From assembly GCA_963713545.1 (NCBI GenBank), contig CAVQME010000010.1:124001-188000 (forward strand): a DNA stretch of 64,000 bases. The letters run 5' to 3'. Made by a program: the position numbers and the translations under genes. The notes below the pieces were generated by a model, which saw nothing but the letters and a program-made list of their open reading frames with translations, was not told where the DNA came from and ran no database searches. Source of the stretch: CAVPLM01 sp963713545 (GTDB lineage: Bacteria; Actinomycetota; Thermoleophilia; RBG-16-64-13). Below, piece by piece: positions 29,134-37,540 of the stretch; the stretch's first letter is position 1; every line of letters starts with the position of its first letter.

Positions 29134-30132
29134 GTGAAGATCCTGGTCTCGGGAGCCACCGGATTCGTCGGAGGAACGATCGCGCGCTACATGCTCGACG
29201 CGGGCCACAGTGTACGGGCGATGAGCCGCTCTACAGGCAAGGCCATGGCCGCCTTCGCCGCGAACGAGCCTGGGCGGCGGGGACTGGCCGACGGGCGGCT
29301 GACCTTCATCCAGGCCGACGTGACAGACTCGGCCACGCTCGCGGCGGCGGTAGAAGACGTGGACGCGGTCGTCCAGGCCGCTCAGTTCGCCGGGGCGCCG
29401 GTGGAGGACCCCGCTCGCGGACTCACCTACATGAACGTCGACCGCAACGGTACTCTGAACCTGCTGGGCGCGATCGCCCTGGCCTACGGTGCGCCGACCG
29501 CGGGACCGTCCATGGCCCGCTTCCCCGAAGGTGCGCCCCGATTCATCTACATGAGTGGGATCGCCGTCTCGGCCGACAGCCCCCATACCTGGAACCGGGC
29601 CAAGTGGCAGGCGGAGGAGGCCATCCGAGGCAGCGGTCTGGACTGGACCATCGTGAGGGGGAGCTGGGCCTACGGATCCAATGACGCCGCCCTCAACCGC
29701 ATCCTGGGCTACTCCGACTATCTGCCCTTCGTACCTATCTTCGGGGACGGGGAGAGCCTGCTCACGCCGGTGTTCGTGGAGGATATCGGGAGGCTTTTCG
29801 CTCTCATCGTCGGGAGCCCCGATAGGGCCGCGGACACCACCTTCGGCTTGGGTGGGCCGGATCTCGTCAGCCTGAACGACTTCTTGCGGCTCGCGCTCCG
29901 GGCCATGGGCCGGCAGAGACCTATCCTGCACATCCCCAGGAAGGTGGGGAAAGTCCAGGGAGCGCTGATGCAGCACCTCCCCGGCCGGCCACTTACTCCT
30001 GACGCCGTGGATTTCGTGAGCCAGGAGGGCGCCGCCACCGACGCCGACCGGGCGCTACTGGCGGAGCGGTTCCCGGAGTTCCAGGCGACGCCGGTGCGGG
30101 AGGGGTTGAGCTACCTATCTCCGGCTCATTGA
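29134..30132 (+). CDS. NAD(P)-dependent epimerase/dehydratase-like SDR
   Basis: 332 aa from the GTG at 29134 (GGAGG 5 nt upstream). The N-terminal ILVSGATGFVGGTIA is the extended-SDR nucleotide motif, and the pattern (MSRSTGKA, DVTDSATLAAAVEDVDAVV, RFIYMSG, NRAKWQAEEAIRGSGLDWTIVR) matches atypical SDRs of the NDUFA9/complex-I-assembly type. The usual YxxxK catalytic pair is replaced by WxxAK here, so it may be a binding or assembly protein rather than an active epimerase. Substrate unknown. Confidence 0.85.
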   Translation: MKILVSGATGFVGGTIARYMLDAGHSVRAMSRSTGKAMAAFAANEPGRRGLADGRLTFIQADVTDSATLAAAVEDVDAVVQAAQFAGAPVEDPARGLTYMNVDRNGTLNLLGAIALAYGAPTAGPSMARFPEGAPRFIYMSGIAVSADSPHTWNRAKWQAEEAIRGSGLDWTIVRGSWAYGSNDAALNRILGYSDYLPFVPIFGDGESLLTPVFVEDIGRLFALIVGSPDRAADTTFGLGGPDLVSLNDFLRLALRAMGRQRPILHIPRKVGKVQGALMQHLPGRPLTPDAVDFVSQEGAATDADRALLAERFPEFQATPVREGLSYLSPAH

Positions 30133-30190
30133 AGGGGCTGGCTTCCATCTGGAAGTCTTTGAAGAACCGCCCCGGGTAGGTTTTGTTCAC

Positions 30191-30243
30191 CCGGTGCCGT
30201 TGCGGCTTCGCCCATCAAGTGGTAGCCGTTGCTACCGCACCGG
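30191..30243. terminator. Nested hairpin between convergent genes
   Basis: The inner stem GGTAGC-CGTT-GCTACC (30221-30236) sits inside the outer arms CCGGTGC (30191-30197) and GCACCGG (30237-30243). It lies between convergent stops at 30132 and 30257. A bidirectional terminator is plausible, although U tracts are absent. Confidence 0.35.
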
Positions 30244-30256
30244 CTGCATCGTCGAC

Positions 30257-31285
30257 CTACATCCCCACGTACTTCGCGTACAGCGCCCGGGCCAGTTTCT
30301 CGTCCCGGGTGCCTCTGACGATGGTGCGCCCGTCGTAGAAGATCACCAGTTCCTGCTCTCCTACCGGGAAGCGCACCATCTGCTCGCTGCCTTCGACCGG
30401 CCCAAGGGCGGCAAGGCGTTCCCTGATCTGCGCCAGCGGCATCCCCACCGCGGCCGCGTTCCAGATCTGAACGGCGTTCTGCCCGCAGAGGCTGGTGACT
30501 CGAGTTCGCGGCCGACCCTGTAGGAACTCGTAGATCCCGTTACAGGCGGGGCATTCAGCGGCAGCTAAGCCGGCAAGCGGCAGCATCTCAAAGGAACGAT
30601 TCCACAGGTCGAACACGACCAGGTCGCGGCTCACCGGCGCCACCTGCTCGTCGCCGATCAGGATCTTGAGAGCTTCGGCGGCTTCCAGCGATCCGACGAT
30701 CCACGGCGCCGCATTGACCACACCGGCGGTGTCGCAGGTGAGGGTACCCCCGGTGGGCGGCGAGCTCACGACACAACGGAAGCAGGGACGCCCGCCGGCG
30801 AGGAAGACGGCCGTCATCCCCGAGGACCCGATCGCCCCTCCATACACCCAAGGGATGCCGTGCTTTAGGGCTACATCGTTGATGAGGAACCGGGTCTCGA
30901 AGTTGTCGAGGCCGTCGACGATGACGTCGGCGCCTTCCACCAGTCTCTCCGCGTTGGTGCGGCTGAAGTCGGCGACCACTCCCTCCACCTCGACGGCGGA
31001 GTTCGCTTCCCGCAGATGACGCTCGGCGGCGGTGGCCTTGGGCAGGTTCTCCTCGATGTCGCGCTCGGTGAACAGCACTTGGCGCTGCAGATTGTGGTAC
31101 TCGATGAAGTCGCGATCGATCACCCGCACTCGGCCCACTCCGGCCCGCACCAACGCACTGGCGATGATCGTGCCCAGCGCCCCACAGCCAACAACCACCG
31201 CGAAGCCTGCCCCCAGCTTTCGCTGTCCCTCGGGCCCGATCCCCGGGAAGATGGTCTGCCGCGAATACCGGTCTGGTTCCTGCAC
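30257..31285 (-). CDS. ThiF/MoeB-family ubiquitin-like-protein adenylyltransferase
   Basis: 342 aa, GTG start at 31285 with AGGAG 6 nt upstream. The E1-like core is clear: YSRQTIFPGIGPEGQRKL, the nucleotide motif VVGCGALGTIIAS, IDRDFIEYHNLQRQ, VIVDGLDNFETRFLIND. Two Cys pairs, CFRC and CPAC, should hold the structural zinc. A C-terminal ~70-aa extension (NAVQIWN to VIFYDGRTIVRGT) resembles the tail of HesA/ThiF fusions. Such enzymes activate MoaD/ThiS-like sulfur carriers for molybdopterin, thiamine or cysteine synthesis. No carrier gene is adjacent, but the cysteine genes lie just upstream and a tungstopterin enzyme at 42.7 kb would need MoeB activity. Confidence 0.9.
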   Translation of the reverse strand: MQEPDRYSRQTIFPGIGPEGQRKLGAGFAVVVGCGALGTIIASALVRAGVGRVRVIDRDFIEYHNLQRQVLFTERDIEENLPKATAAERHLREANSAVEVEGVVADFSRTNAERLVEGADVIVDGLDNFETRFLINDVALKHGIPWVYGGAIGSSGMTAVFLAGGRPCFRCVVSSPPTGGTLTCDTAGVVNAAPWIVGSLEAAEALKILIGDEQVAPVSRDLVVFDLWNRSFEMLPLAGLAAAECPACNGIYEFLQGRPRTRVTSLCGQNAVQIWNAAAVGMPLAQIRERLAALGPVEGSEQMVRFPVGEQELVIFYDGRTIVRGTRDEKLARALYAKYVGM

Positions 31286-31436
31286 TTCGCGCTCCTACAC
31301 CGTCCTGCTCGCCGCCCCGCGCGCATACGGCACGCGTTCCCCGAGGCCGAGAGAGTCTATCCGCGTCCGAGCTGTATGTCGCCTGGCCGGAGCGATGCTG
31401 GATCCAAGCGGCTCTCACGGAGCCGCGTCACAGGCC

Positions 31437-31569
31437 TCAGCCACCACCCCCGCCGCCGCTTCCCCTGCGCGTGCTCCGGACCACCATGGCAAGTACGATT
31501 ATCAGCACTACCACGATCAAGGCTATGTTTTGCGCCGATTCGATGTCGAGCCCCTTCTTGGAAGAACAC
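31437..31569 (-). CDS. Candidate 43-aa membrane peptide, frame uncertain
   Basis: Minus-strand codons in one frame spell a hydrophobic helix, AQNIALIVVVLIIVLAMVV, followed by RSTRRGSGGGGGG and a stop at 31437. No start codon exists in that exact frame. If one G of the run GGGG near 31548 is an error, the GTG at 31569 gives a 43-aa peptide beginning MFFQEGLDIESA, with GGAGAGG directly upstream. The CsoR-like palindrome lies 10 nt further upstream. This gap (31286-31647) otherwise holds nothing I can identify. Confidence 0.35.
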
Positions 31570-31579
31570 CCTCTCCTAT

Positions 31580-31595
31580 ATACCCAGTAGGGTAT
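31580..31595. promoter_or_regulatory. CsoR/CstR-type palindrome
   Basis: The perfect inverted repeat ATACCC-AGTA-GGGTAT matches the form of operators bound by CsoR-family copper or persulfide sensors (for example ATACCCC-n-GGGGTAT). It lies upstream of the small membrane peptide and the ThiF-like gene on the minus strand. No CsoR-family regulator gene is in the window. Confidence 0.45.
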
Positions 31596-31647
31596 GCTAA
31601 CACACTCGACACATTGCTGGCCCAGCCGGATCGCCCTCAGCCGCAGG

Positions 31648-32034
31648 CTACCAGATCACCTCCACGTCGTACCGAGCGATATCCGGGTCCGCACTTAGCA
31701 GAGGCAGCCCTTCGGCACGACTCTGCACTACAAGCAGACGGTCGAACGGGTCCGAGTGGACCGCGGGCAGCTCACTCACTGCCAAAGCGTGTTGAACCTC
31801 CACAGCCAGAGCACGAAAGCCGTGCAGCGCCAAGCGCCTGAGCACGTACTCCCGTGGCTGCTCAGGCAGCAGAAGACGTCCTTTCCCGGCCTTGAGCGCT
31901 ATCTCCCATGCGCTGGCGGCACTGAACCAGATCTCGTTTTCACCGTTGGCGATGATCTCTCGAGCACGGTCGGAGAGATGTGAGTCGCCCATGTTCCACC
32001 AGAGAAACGCGTGAGTATCCAGCAGGGCTCTCAT
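31648..32034 (-). CDS. PIN-domain toxin (VapC-like)
   Basis: 128 aa from the ATG at 32034. The PIN fold is visible: MRALLDTHAFLWW (first Asp), AASAWEIALKAGKGRL (Glu), then DPFDRLLVVQSRAEGLPLLSADPDIARYDVEVIW, with the last acidic cluster. These residues coordinate Mg for RNA cleavage. It belongs to the subgroup paired with Phd-type antitoxins. The antitoxin stop is 8 nt upstream, so the pair is one operon. Confidence 0.88.
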   Translation of the reverse strand: MRALLDTHAFLWWNMGDSHLSDRAREIIANGENEIWFSAASAWEIALKAGKGRLLLPEQPREYVLRRLALHGFRALAVEVQHALAVSELPAVHSDPFDRLLVVQSRAEGLPLLSADPDIARYDVEVIW

Positions 32035-32042
32035 CGTGATGC

Positions 32043-32270
32043 CTAGTCCTGCTCCGCGAATTCGGGAAGGGGTAGATCGAAATCGGGCATGATTTGCACG
32101 AGACCGGCGTCGTTGCCAGGTATCCTCCGTTCCGTCGTCATGTCCACTCGACACAGCATCGCGACCGGCTTGCCGGCTCGGGCGATGACGATCCGCTCCC
32201 CTGCCTCAACCCGGACAAGCAGTTTGGAGAAATGCGTCTTGGCCTGATGAACATTGACCATGCTAGCCAT
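32043..32270 (-). CDS. Phd/YefM-family antitoxin
   Basis: 75 aa from the ATG at 32270 (GGAGGG 5 nt upstream). The typical N-terminal DNA-binding fold is visible as VNVHQAKTHFSKLLVRVEAGERIVIARAGKPVAML, with an acidic, flexible C-terminus (PDFDLPLPEFAEQD) that would wrap the toxin. It precedes the PIN toxin gene and should autorepress the operon. The 258 nt between its start and the cysK stop show no other gene. Confidence 0.88.
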   Translation of the reverse strand: MASMVNVHQAKTHFSKLLVRVEAGERIVIARAGKPVAMLCRVDMTTERRIPGNDAGLVQIMPDFDLPLPEFAEQD

Positions 32271-32528
32271 TTGGACCCTCCCACCCGAGGCTCCTCTCAT
32301 TCCTCTGCATATTGATTATAGACTAAGGGGTGGACTAATTACTCAACGATGCTCCCGCGCCGGAGGGGCAATCAGGGTTGCCCACGGGTCTGCCGCCACC
32401 GAATGCTGTCGGCCAGGAGTTATCCGACATTCTGCCCCCGAGCTATCGCAGGGCAATAGGTCTTTAGGTGGAGTCTGGAAGTACCTCCGACTCGCCGTCA
32501 GCGTCGAATTCGAGTGCCCTACCCCGAT

Positions 32529-33476
32529 CTACGCGAACAGATCCGTTGAAAGGTACCGCTCCCCCGCGTCGGGCAGGACGACCACGATGGTCTTGCCGGC
32601 GAACTCGGGCGATTGCGCCAGCCGCACCGCGGCTACGGTCGCCGCTCCGCACGATATCCCGCACAGGATGCCTTCTTCCCTGGCCAGGCGCCTGGCCATC
32701 TCCATAGCCTCTTCGTTCTCGACTGCCTCCACCCGATCGACAAACGACAGGTCGAGGTTCGCCGGGATGAAACCGGCTCCTATCCCTTGGATCTTGTGAG
32801 GGCCCGGTTTGAGCTCGTGTCCGGCCAACGTCTGGCCGATCACGGGACTCGCCGCCGGCTCCACCGCCACCGAGTAGAGCGCTCGCCCCCTCGTGCGTTC
32901 GAAATAGCGGGAGATCCCGGTGATCGTACCCCCCGTGCCCACCCCTGCTACAAGCGCATCCACCTCTCCGTCGGTGTCCTCCCAGATCTCCGGTCCGGTG
33001 GTCTTCTCGTGGATGGCTGGGTTCGCCGGGTTGTTGAACTGCTGGGGTAGGAACCAGCGCTCGGGATCGCTCGCCGCCAACTCCTCCGCCGTCCGCACAG
33101 CGCCCTTCATTCCCTCGGCCGCGGGGGTCAGCATCAGATCGGCCCCGAAGAACGACAGGACCTTGCGCCGCTCCAGGCTCATGCTCTCCGGCATGGTCAG
33201 GGTCAGCTTGTATCCACGGGCCGCGCAGACGAAGGCCAGCGCGATCCCGGTGTTGCCGCTGGTAGGCTCGATTATCCGGGTATGGGGCTTCAACAGACCC
33301 TTTTCCTCTGCATCCCAGATCATCGCCGCTCCCACCCGGCACTTCACCGAGTAGGCCGGATTGCGCCCCTCGATCTTGGCCAAAACGCGGGCATCGGTCT
33401 TGCCGACCACCCGGTTGAGCCGCACGAGCGGCGTCCGGCCGATGGAGAGAGAATTGTCGCTATAGACGTTGGACAC
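32529..33476 (-). CDS. cysK: Cysteine synthase (O-acetylserine sulfhydrylase)
   Basis: PLP enzyme making cysteine from O-acetylserine and sulfide. About 315 aa from the GTG at 33476 (AGGAG 6 nt upstream); an in-frame GTG at 33494 lacks an RBS. Visible motifs are SIGRTPLVRLN, the PLP-Lys region NPAYSVKCRVG (Lys in SVKCR), the substrate loop EPTSGNTGIALA, and the phosphate cup GVGTGGTITG. It sits directly downstream of the homocysteine/cysteine synthase gene at 33552 and near the serine acetyltransferase at 35564, which makes its substrate. Confidence 0.95.
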   Translation of the reverse strand: MSNVYSDNSLSIGRTPLVRLNRVVGKTDARVLAKIEGRNPAYSVKCRVGAAMIWDAEEKGLLKPHTRIIEPTSGNTGIALAFVCAARGYKLTLTMPESMSLERRKVLSFFGADLMLTPAAEGMKGAVRTAEELAASDPERWFLPQQFNNPANPAIHEKTTGPEIWEDTDGEVDALVAGVGTGGTITGISRYFERTRGRALYSVAVEPAASPVIGQTLAGHELKPGPHKIQGIGAGFIPANLDLSFVDRVEAVENEEAMEMARRLAREEGILCGISCGAATVAAVRLAQSPEFAGKTIVVVLPDAGERYLSTDLFA

Positions 33477-33551
33477 GTTGCGCTCCTTTCGCACCGCTAA
33501 GCGTCGTCTGTATGTGGCAGATGCCCTGCGCCCCTCGCGCCCGGGCTGCTC

Positions 33552-34898
33552 CTACGCCGCGGCTTGCGAGGCCCGCAGCGCCTGGTCGAGATCGGCGATG
33601 ATGTCGTTCACGTCTTCGATGCCCACCGAGACCCGTATCAATCCGGGTGTCACTCCTGCCTTGAGCCGCTCGTCCTCGGTCAATTGCGAATGGGTGGTGC
33701 TGGCCGGATGGATGACCAGGGTCTTGGCGTCGAGGATGTTGGCTACGTGCGAGGCCAGCTTGACCGCGCTGATGAACTTCCTGCCCGCCTCCAGGCCGCC
33801 TTTGATCTCGAACCCATAGACCGCGCCCGGGCCCAGCGGGAAATAGCGTAGGGATCTCTCGTGATCGGGATGCCCGGGCAGTCCGGCGTAATCGACCGAG
33901 GTGACCGCCGGGTGGCTGCTCAGGAACCGGGCCACAGTCGCTGCGTTGCTCGCGTGCGTCCGGGCCCGAAGCGGCAGCGTCTCCAGTCCCTGGATGAAGA
34001 GCCAGGAATTGAACGGTGAGAGCGCCGCTCCCAGGTCGCGCAGGAGCCCCGTGCGGATCTTGAGCACGTACGCCATCCCTGGCGCCACCGCTTTCTCGTG
34101 GTTCCCGAACGCCTCCCAGAAATTCACCCCGTGGTAGGCAAGATCTGGTTCTGTTATCTCCGGATACCTGCCGGCCGCCTTCCAGTCAAAGTCACCCTTG
34201 TCGACCACCGCGCCGCCCAGAGACGTGCCGTGACCACCGATCATCTTGGTGAGCGAGTAAACGGCGATGTCGGCCCCAAACTCGAACGGGTTGAAGAGCG
34301 GCGGGGGCGTGACGGTGTTGTCTATGATCAGGGGCAATTTGTGCCGGTGAGCGACTTCGGCGATGGCCGCGAGGTCGTCGACGTTCCCTTTAGGGTTTCC
34401 TATCGACTCCGTATAGAGCAGGCGGGTGTTCTCGTCGATGGCCTTCTCGAAGTTGGCCGGATCGCGCGAGTCCACGAAGCGGGCCTGGATCCCGAACCGC
34501 CTCAGCGGGAACGTGAACATCGTGTAGGTGCCCCCGTAGAGCTTGTCCCCGGTCACGAAATTCTGCCCGGCGGAGGTTATGGCCGCGATCGCGTAGAAGA
34601 CCGCCGACTGGCCGGACGCTGTGGCTATCGCCCCCGGCACCCCGTGGATGGCAGCCAACCGCTTCTCGAGCACGTCCGTGGTGGGGTTCATCAGCCGGGT
34701 GTAGATGTTCCCGAACTCCTTGAGCGCGAAGAGGCCCGCGGCATGCTCGGTATCGCGGAACACATAGCTCGAGGTCTGATAGATGGGCACCGCCCGGGAA
34801 AGGGTGTCTTGATCGGGGGTCTGGCCGGCATGAAGAGCCAGCGTGTCGATGCCTTCCTTGCTCCCTTTACTCTCTGTATCTACATCATGTGCTGACAT
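33552..34898 (-). CDS. metY: O-acetylhomoserine (thiol)-lyase
   Basis: 448 aa, Cys/Met-metabolism PLP family. Motifs: TLALHAGQTPDQDT, PIYQTSSYVFRDTEHAAGLF, NIYTRLMNPTTDVLEKRLA, ATASGQSAVFYAIAAI, and the PLP-Lys motif DIAVYSLTKMIGGHGTSLGG. The length and the FxNIYTRxxNPT form point to MetY rather than MetB or MetC. It produces homocysteine from O-acetylhomoserine and sulfide. ATG at 34898 with AAAGG upstream. The sequence TGATGTAGATA just inside its start also occurs in front of the Rrf2 gene. Confidence 0.93.
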   Translation of the reverse strand: MSAHDVDTESKGSKEGIDTLALHAGQTPDQDTLSRAVPIYQTSSYVFRDTEHAAGLFALKEFGNIYTRLMNPTTDVLEKRLAAIHGVPGAIATASGQSAVFYAIAAITSAGQNFVTGDKLYGGTYTMFTFPLRRFGIQARFVDSRDPANFEKAIDENTRLLYTESIGNPKGNVDDLAAIAEVAHRHKLPLIIDNTVTPPPLFNPFEFGADIAVYSLTKMIGGHGTSLGGAVVDKGDFDWKAAGRYPEITEPDLAYHGVNFWEAFGNHEKAVAPGMAYVLKIRTGLLRDLGAALSPFNSWLFIQGLETLPLRARTHASNAATVARFLSSHPAVTSVDYAGLPGHPDHERSLRYFPLGPGAVYGFEIKGGLEAGRKFISAVKLASHVANILDAKTLVIHPASTTHSQLTEDERLKAGVTPGLIRVSVGIEDVNDIIADLDQALRASQAAA

Positions 34899-34937
34899 CC
34901 AAACGACCTTTCTGGTCCGCTAGCGTGACTGGAACAG

Positions 34938-34954
34938 CCCGGCCGTGTGCCGGG
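34938..34954 (-). terminator. Short hairpin after the Rrf2 gene
   Basis: CCCGGC-CGTGT-GCCGGG, 6-bp stem, lies between the Rrf2 stop (34989) and the metY start. It could be a weak terminator or a leader hairpin of metY. No U tract. Confidence 0.3.
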
Positions 34955-34988
34955 ACCTACGCGCCTCGCCAGGCGCCCAGACATTCGC

Positions 34989-35456
34989 TTAGATGATGTA
35001 GTTGATAGGCTCATACGAGCTCGCTGCCCGTTCCTGCTCCAGCAGATCGCCGAAGGTCGTCCCTTCGAACACGTCCATCATGGCACTGTGGGCCTTGTCC
35101 CACACTGGTAAGAGTAAGCACCCTGGGCGCAGGGGACACGCGCGCCCGTTCTCCCCATAGCCATCGGTGCCGACTTCGGCACAATCGATGGCCGACATCG
35201 GCCCCTGGATCGAACGGATGACCTCTCCTAGCGACACATCTTCCGGAGCGCGGCGGAGGCGATAGCCGCCTCCCTTGCCCCGGGTCGACTCGATGATACC
35301 CGCGTGGCGAAGTTGCCCAAGAATGTTCTCCAGAAAACGTATGGGCACGTACTGGGCCTCAGCTATCTGGCCCGCCTTCACCGGACCGCCGCCGTGACGC
35401 CTGGCCAACTCAAAGACCGCACGGACCGCGTATTGGGATTTCTGGGAGAGGACCAT
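34989..35456 (-). CDS. Rrf2-family transcriptional regulator (CymR/IscR-like)
   Basis: 155 aa. The N-terminal winged helix is typical of Rrf2: MVLSQKSQYAVRAVFELARR, IAEAQYVPIRFLENILGQLR, GGGYRLRRAPEDVSLGEVI. Three cysteines follow (DCAEV then ACPLRPGCLLL), placed like the [2Fe-2S] ligands of IscR, so iron-sulfur or thiol sensing is possible. Position between metY/cysK and the divergent cysE strongly suggests control of cysteine synthesis, as with CymR in Firmicutes (inference). It may also be autoregulated. Confidence 0.9.
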   Translation of the reverse strand: MVLSQKSQYAVRAVFELARRHGGGPVKAGQIAEAQYVPIRFLENILGQLRHAGIIESTRGKGGGYRLRRAPEDVSLGEVIRSIQGPMSAIDCAEVGTDGYGENGRACPLRPGCLLLPVWDKAHSAMMDVFEGTTFGDLLEQERAASSYEPINYII

Positions 35457-35482
35457 ACCTGTATTATTAGATTCCTCACGTT

Positions 35483-35493
35483 TATCTACATCA
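35483..35493. promoter_or_regulatory. Candidate Rrf2 operator in the rrf2-cysE divergent region
   Basis: Minus-strand TGATGTAGATA overlaps the likely -10 (TAGATA) of the Rrf2 gene. The same 11-mer occurs at 34877-34887 at the start of metY. The two sites could be bound by the same regulator, but eleven shared bases in two places is modest evidence. Confidence 0.3.
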
Positions 35494-35563
35494 GATTGAT
35501 AGGAATAGTAGAATATAGCCGGCGCGTCGTCAAGAGGCCGCCAGCATAGACGAGGAGGGCCGC

Positions 35564-36553
35564 ATGACTGGACACGAGAACGGAGAGCCGAGCGAGAATC
35601 AACTCAAGACCTGCCGGACCCTTGCGGACACCGTGGTGACGTACCGTGAACGGCTGAGAACCCTGACTGAGGAGATAATCCGGGACTGCTCAACCGAGGA
35701 GTGCCATACCCATATCGGCTTCGAGCCCGTCCCTTCCCGGCAAGCAGTAGCCGAGATCATAGATAGGGTGCGTGAGTTGCTCTTTCCCGGCTTCTTCAGC
35801 CAGGAGAGGGTGGACCCCGTCAGCTTCCGCTACGCGATCGGCCAGGTCTCCACCGGGCTCTTCGAGCTTCTCTCGGAGCAGATCTCCCGCAGCATCCGGC
35901 ACGAGTGCTTCCGTTTCGAGCTGGAGTGCACCAACTGCGAAGAACGGGGATACGAGACTGCTTTGCGGCTCTTGGAGTCCATCCCCGAGATCCGGCGCGT
36001 GCTGGCCACCGACATCCGTGCCACCTTCGATGGTGATCCGGCTGCGAGGAGCACGGACGAGATCGTCTACAGTTACCCTGGCCTGCAGGCCGTCGCCGTG
36101 TACCGCGTGGCGCACCGGCTGTTCGAGTTGGACGTACCCATGCTGCCGCGCATGATGACCGAGCGTATGCACGGCGCGACGGGCATCGACATCCATCCGG
36201 GAGCCCAGATCGGCGAGGGATTCGTGGTGGACCACGGGACGGGCGTGGTGATCGGAGAAACTACGCACATCGGCAACGGGGTCCGCGTGTACCAGGGGGT
36301 GACCCTCGGTGCGTTGTCTCTTCCCAAGGGAGCGGGCGACATGTACCGAGGGGCCAAGCGCCACCCCACTATCGAGGACGACGTCATCATCTACGCCGGC
36401 GCCACGATCCTCGGCGGCGATACGGTGATCGGCGCGCACTCGGTCATCGGAGGCAATGTCTGGCTTACTGAATCCGTGCCACCAGATACCGTGGTCATGA
36501 TCGAGAGCCCAAGCCTGATCAAGAAGAGCAGATCACCAAACAACGGCGACTGA
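35564..36553 (+). CDS. cysE: Serine O-acetyltransferase
   Basis: 329 aa, long form. It acetylates serine with acetyl-CoA to give the CysK substrate. About 190 residues of alpha-helical N-terminal domain precede the left-handed beta-helix hexapeptide region: TGIDIHPGAQIGEGFVVDHG, GVVIGETTHIGNGVRVYQGV, HPTIEDDVIIYAGATILGG. The catalytic His-Asp region DHGTG is present. The ATG at 35564 has AGGAGG 5 nt upstream. It is divergent from the Rrf2 regulator, with 107 nt between the starts. Confidence 0.93.
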   Translation: MTGHENGEPSENQLKTCRTLADTVVTYRERLRTLTEEIIRDCSTEECHTHIGFEPVPSRQAVAEIIDRVRELLFPGFFSQERVDPVSFRYAIGQVSTGLFELLSEQISRSIRHECFRFELECTNCEERGYETALRLLESIPEIRRVLATDIRATFDGDPAARSTDEIVYSYPGLQAVAVYRVAHRLFELDVPMLPRMMTERMHGATGIDIHPGAQIGEGFVVDHGTGVVIGETTHIGNGVRVYQGVTLGALSLPKGAGDMYRGAKRHPTIEDDVIIYAGATILGGDTVIGAHSVIGGNVWLTESVPPDTVVMIESPSLIKKSRSPNNGD

Positions 36554-36645
36554 GAGAGTTCACCCGGGTCACGAGGGCCCGGAGGGGCTCCGAATTCCCG
36601 ATGGCGAAGCCGGATCGCAAGGTGCGGCCGAGAGATCGGCGCCGC

Positions 36646-37527
36646 CTAGACGCCGAGGGAGTCGAGCAGTGCGGGCAGCTCTCGCAGATCGGCCAGCACA
36701 TGATCGGGTAGCGCGCTTCCTGCCTCGGTGCGGGCGCATTCGAGGTCGGCCTCACAGGTGACCCCGGTGAGCACCAGCGCCGTTACCATCCCGGCCTGAA
36801 GACCCATGGCTATGTCGGTGCTCAGCCGGTCGCCGACGAAGAGGGTCTCTTGTGGAGGGACCCCGGTGACCTCCGCCACTATCTCGGCCAAGGCCTGGCC
36901 CGGCTTACCCATGAAGACCGGCTCGGTCTCCGCCGCGGTGGCCACAGCAGCTACCAGAGCGCCTGCCCCGGGGAGCAGGCCGTCGGGCGTGGGAAAGGTA
37001 GGATCGGGGTTTGTCGCCACAAACAGAGCTCCGCCCCTGACCGCCGCCTGCGCCTCGGCCAGAGTCCGGAACGACAACGACCGGTCCATGCCCACCACCA
37101 CGGCAGCAGGCGCGTCGGGACTCCCTTCGCCCACATGGTATGCAGCCAGACCGGCTTCGCGCAGCTCGCGCACTAGTCCTTCCTCCCCCATGACCATCAC
37201 CGAGGTCCCCGCAGGCAGACGGGAGCGTAGCCATCGCCCCGCGACATAGCCGGAAGTGAAGACCCGGTCGGCGCCCGCCGGGAGCCCCATGCCCGCCAGT
37301 CGTTCGGAGACCATCTCGCGGTGAGCCGTCGAGTTGTTGCTGACGTAGCGGAGGTCGAGCCCCCGGCGCACCACGTCCTCCAGGGCCTCGCGCACCCCCG
37401 GCAGGACCATGCCCCCGCGGTAGATCACCCCGTCCAGGTCGAGAGCCACCAGTCTCACACGGGAGCGAGCGGTTACCCTTCCCGCCGCCGTCGCGCGGAC
37501 GTCATTCCGAGCCGCGTCACCATTCAT
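36646..37527 (-). CDS. HAD-IIA (NagD-like) sugar or glycolate phosphatase
   Basis: About 293 aa from the ATG at 37527. Motifs: VALDLDGVIYRGG (nucleophile DxD), YVSNNSTAHREM (motif II with the NNS of the HAD-IIA group), PVFMGKPGQALAEIV (motif III Lys) and LFVGDRLSTDIAMGLQAGM (motif IV). The C2-type cap lies between motifs II and III. The family includes 2-phosphoglycolate and UMP/NagD phosphatases; the substrate is not decidable here. It starts 13 nt after the DUF362 gene, so the two are probably cotranscribed. Confidence 0.9.
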   Translation of the reverse strand: MNGDAARNDVRATAAGRVTARSRVRLVALDLDGVIYRGGMVLPGVREALEDVVRRGLDLRYVSNNSTAHREMVSERLAGMGLPAGADRVFTSGYVAGRWLRSRLPAGTSVMVMGEEGLVRELREAGLAAYHVGEGSPDAPAAVVVGMDRSLSFRTLAEAQAAVRGGALFVATNPDPTFPTPDGLLPGAGALVAAVATAAETEPVFMGKPGQALAEIVAEVTGVPPQETLFVGDRLSTDIAMGLQAGMVTALVLTGVTCEADLECARTEAGSALPDHVLADLRELPALLDSLGV

Positions 37528-37540
37528 CCGGCGCCGCCCG

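Noticed and set aside
33477..35563. SAM riboswitch or T-box ahead of metY, cysK or cysE
   Set aside because: The intergenic spaces are about 60-110 nt and lack the conserved cores of those RNAs; only a short GC hairpin is present.
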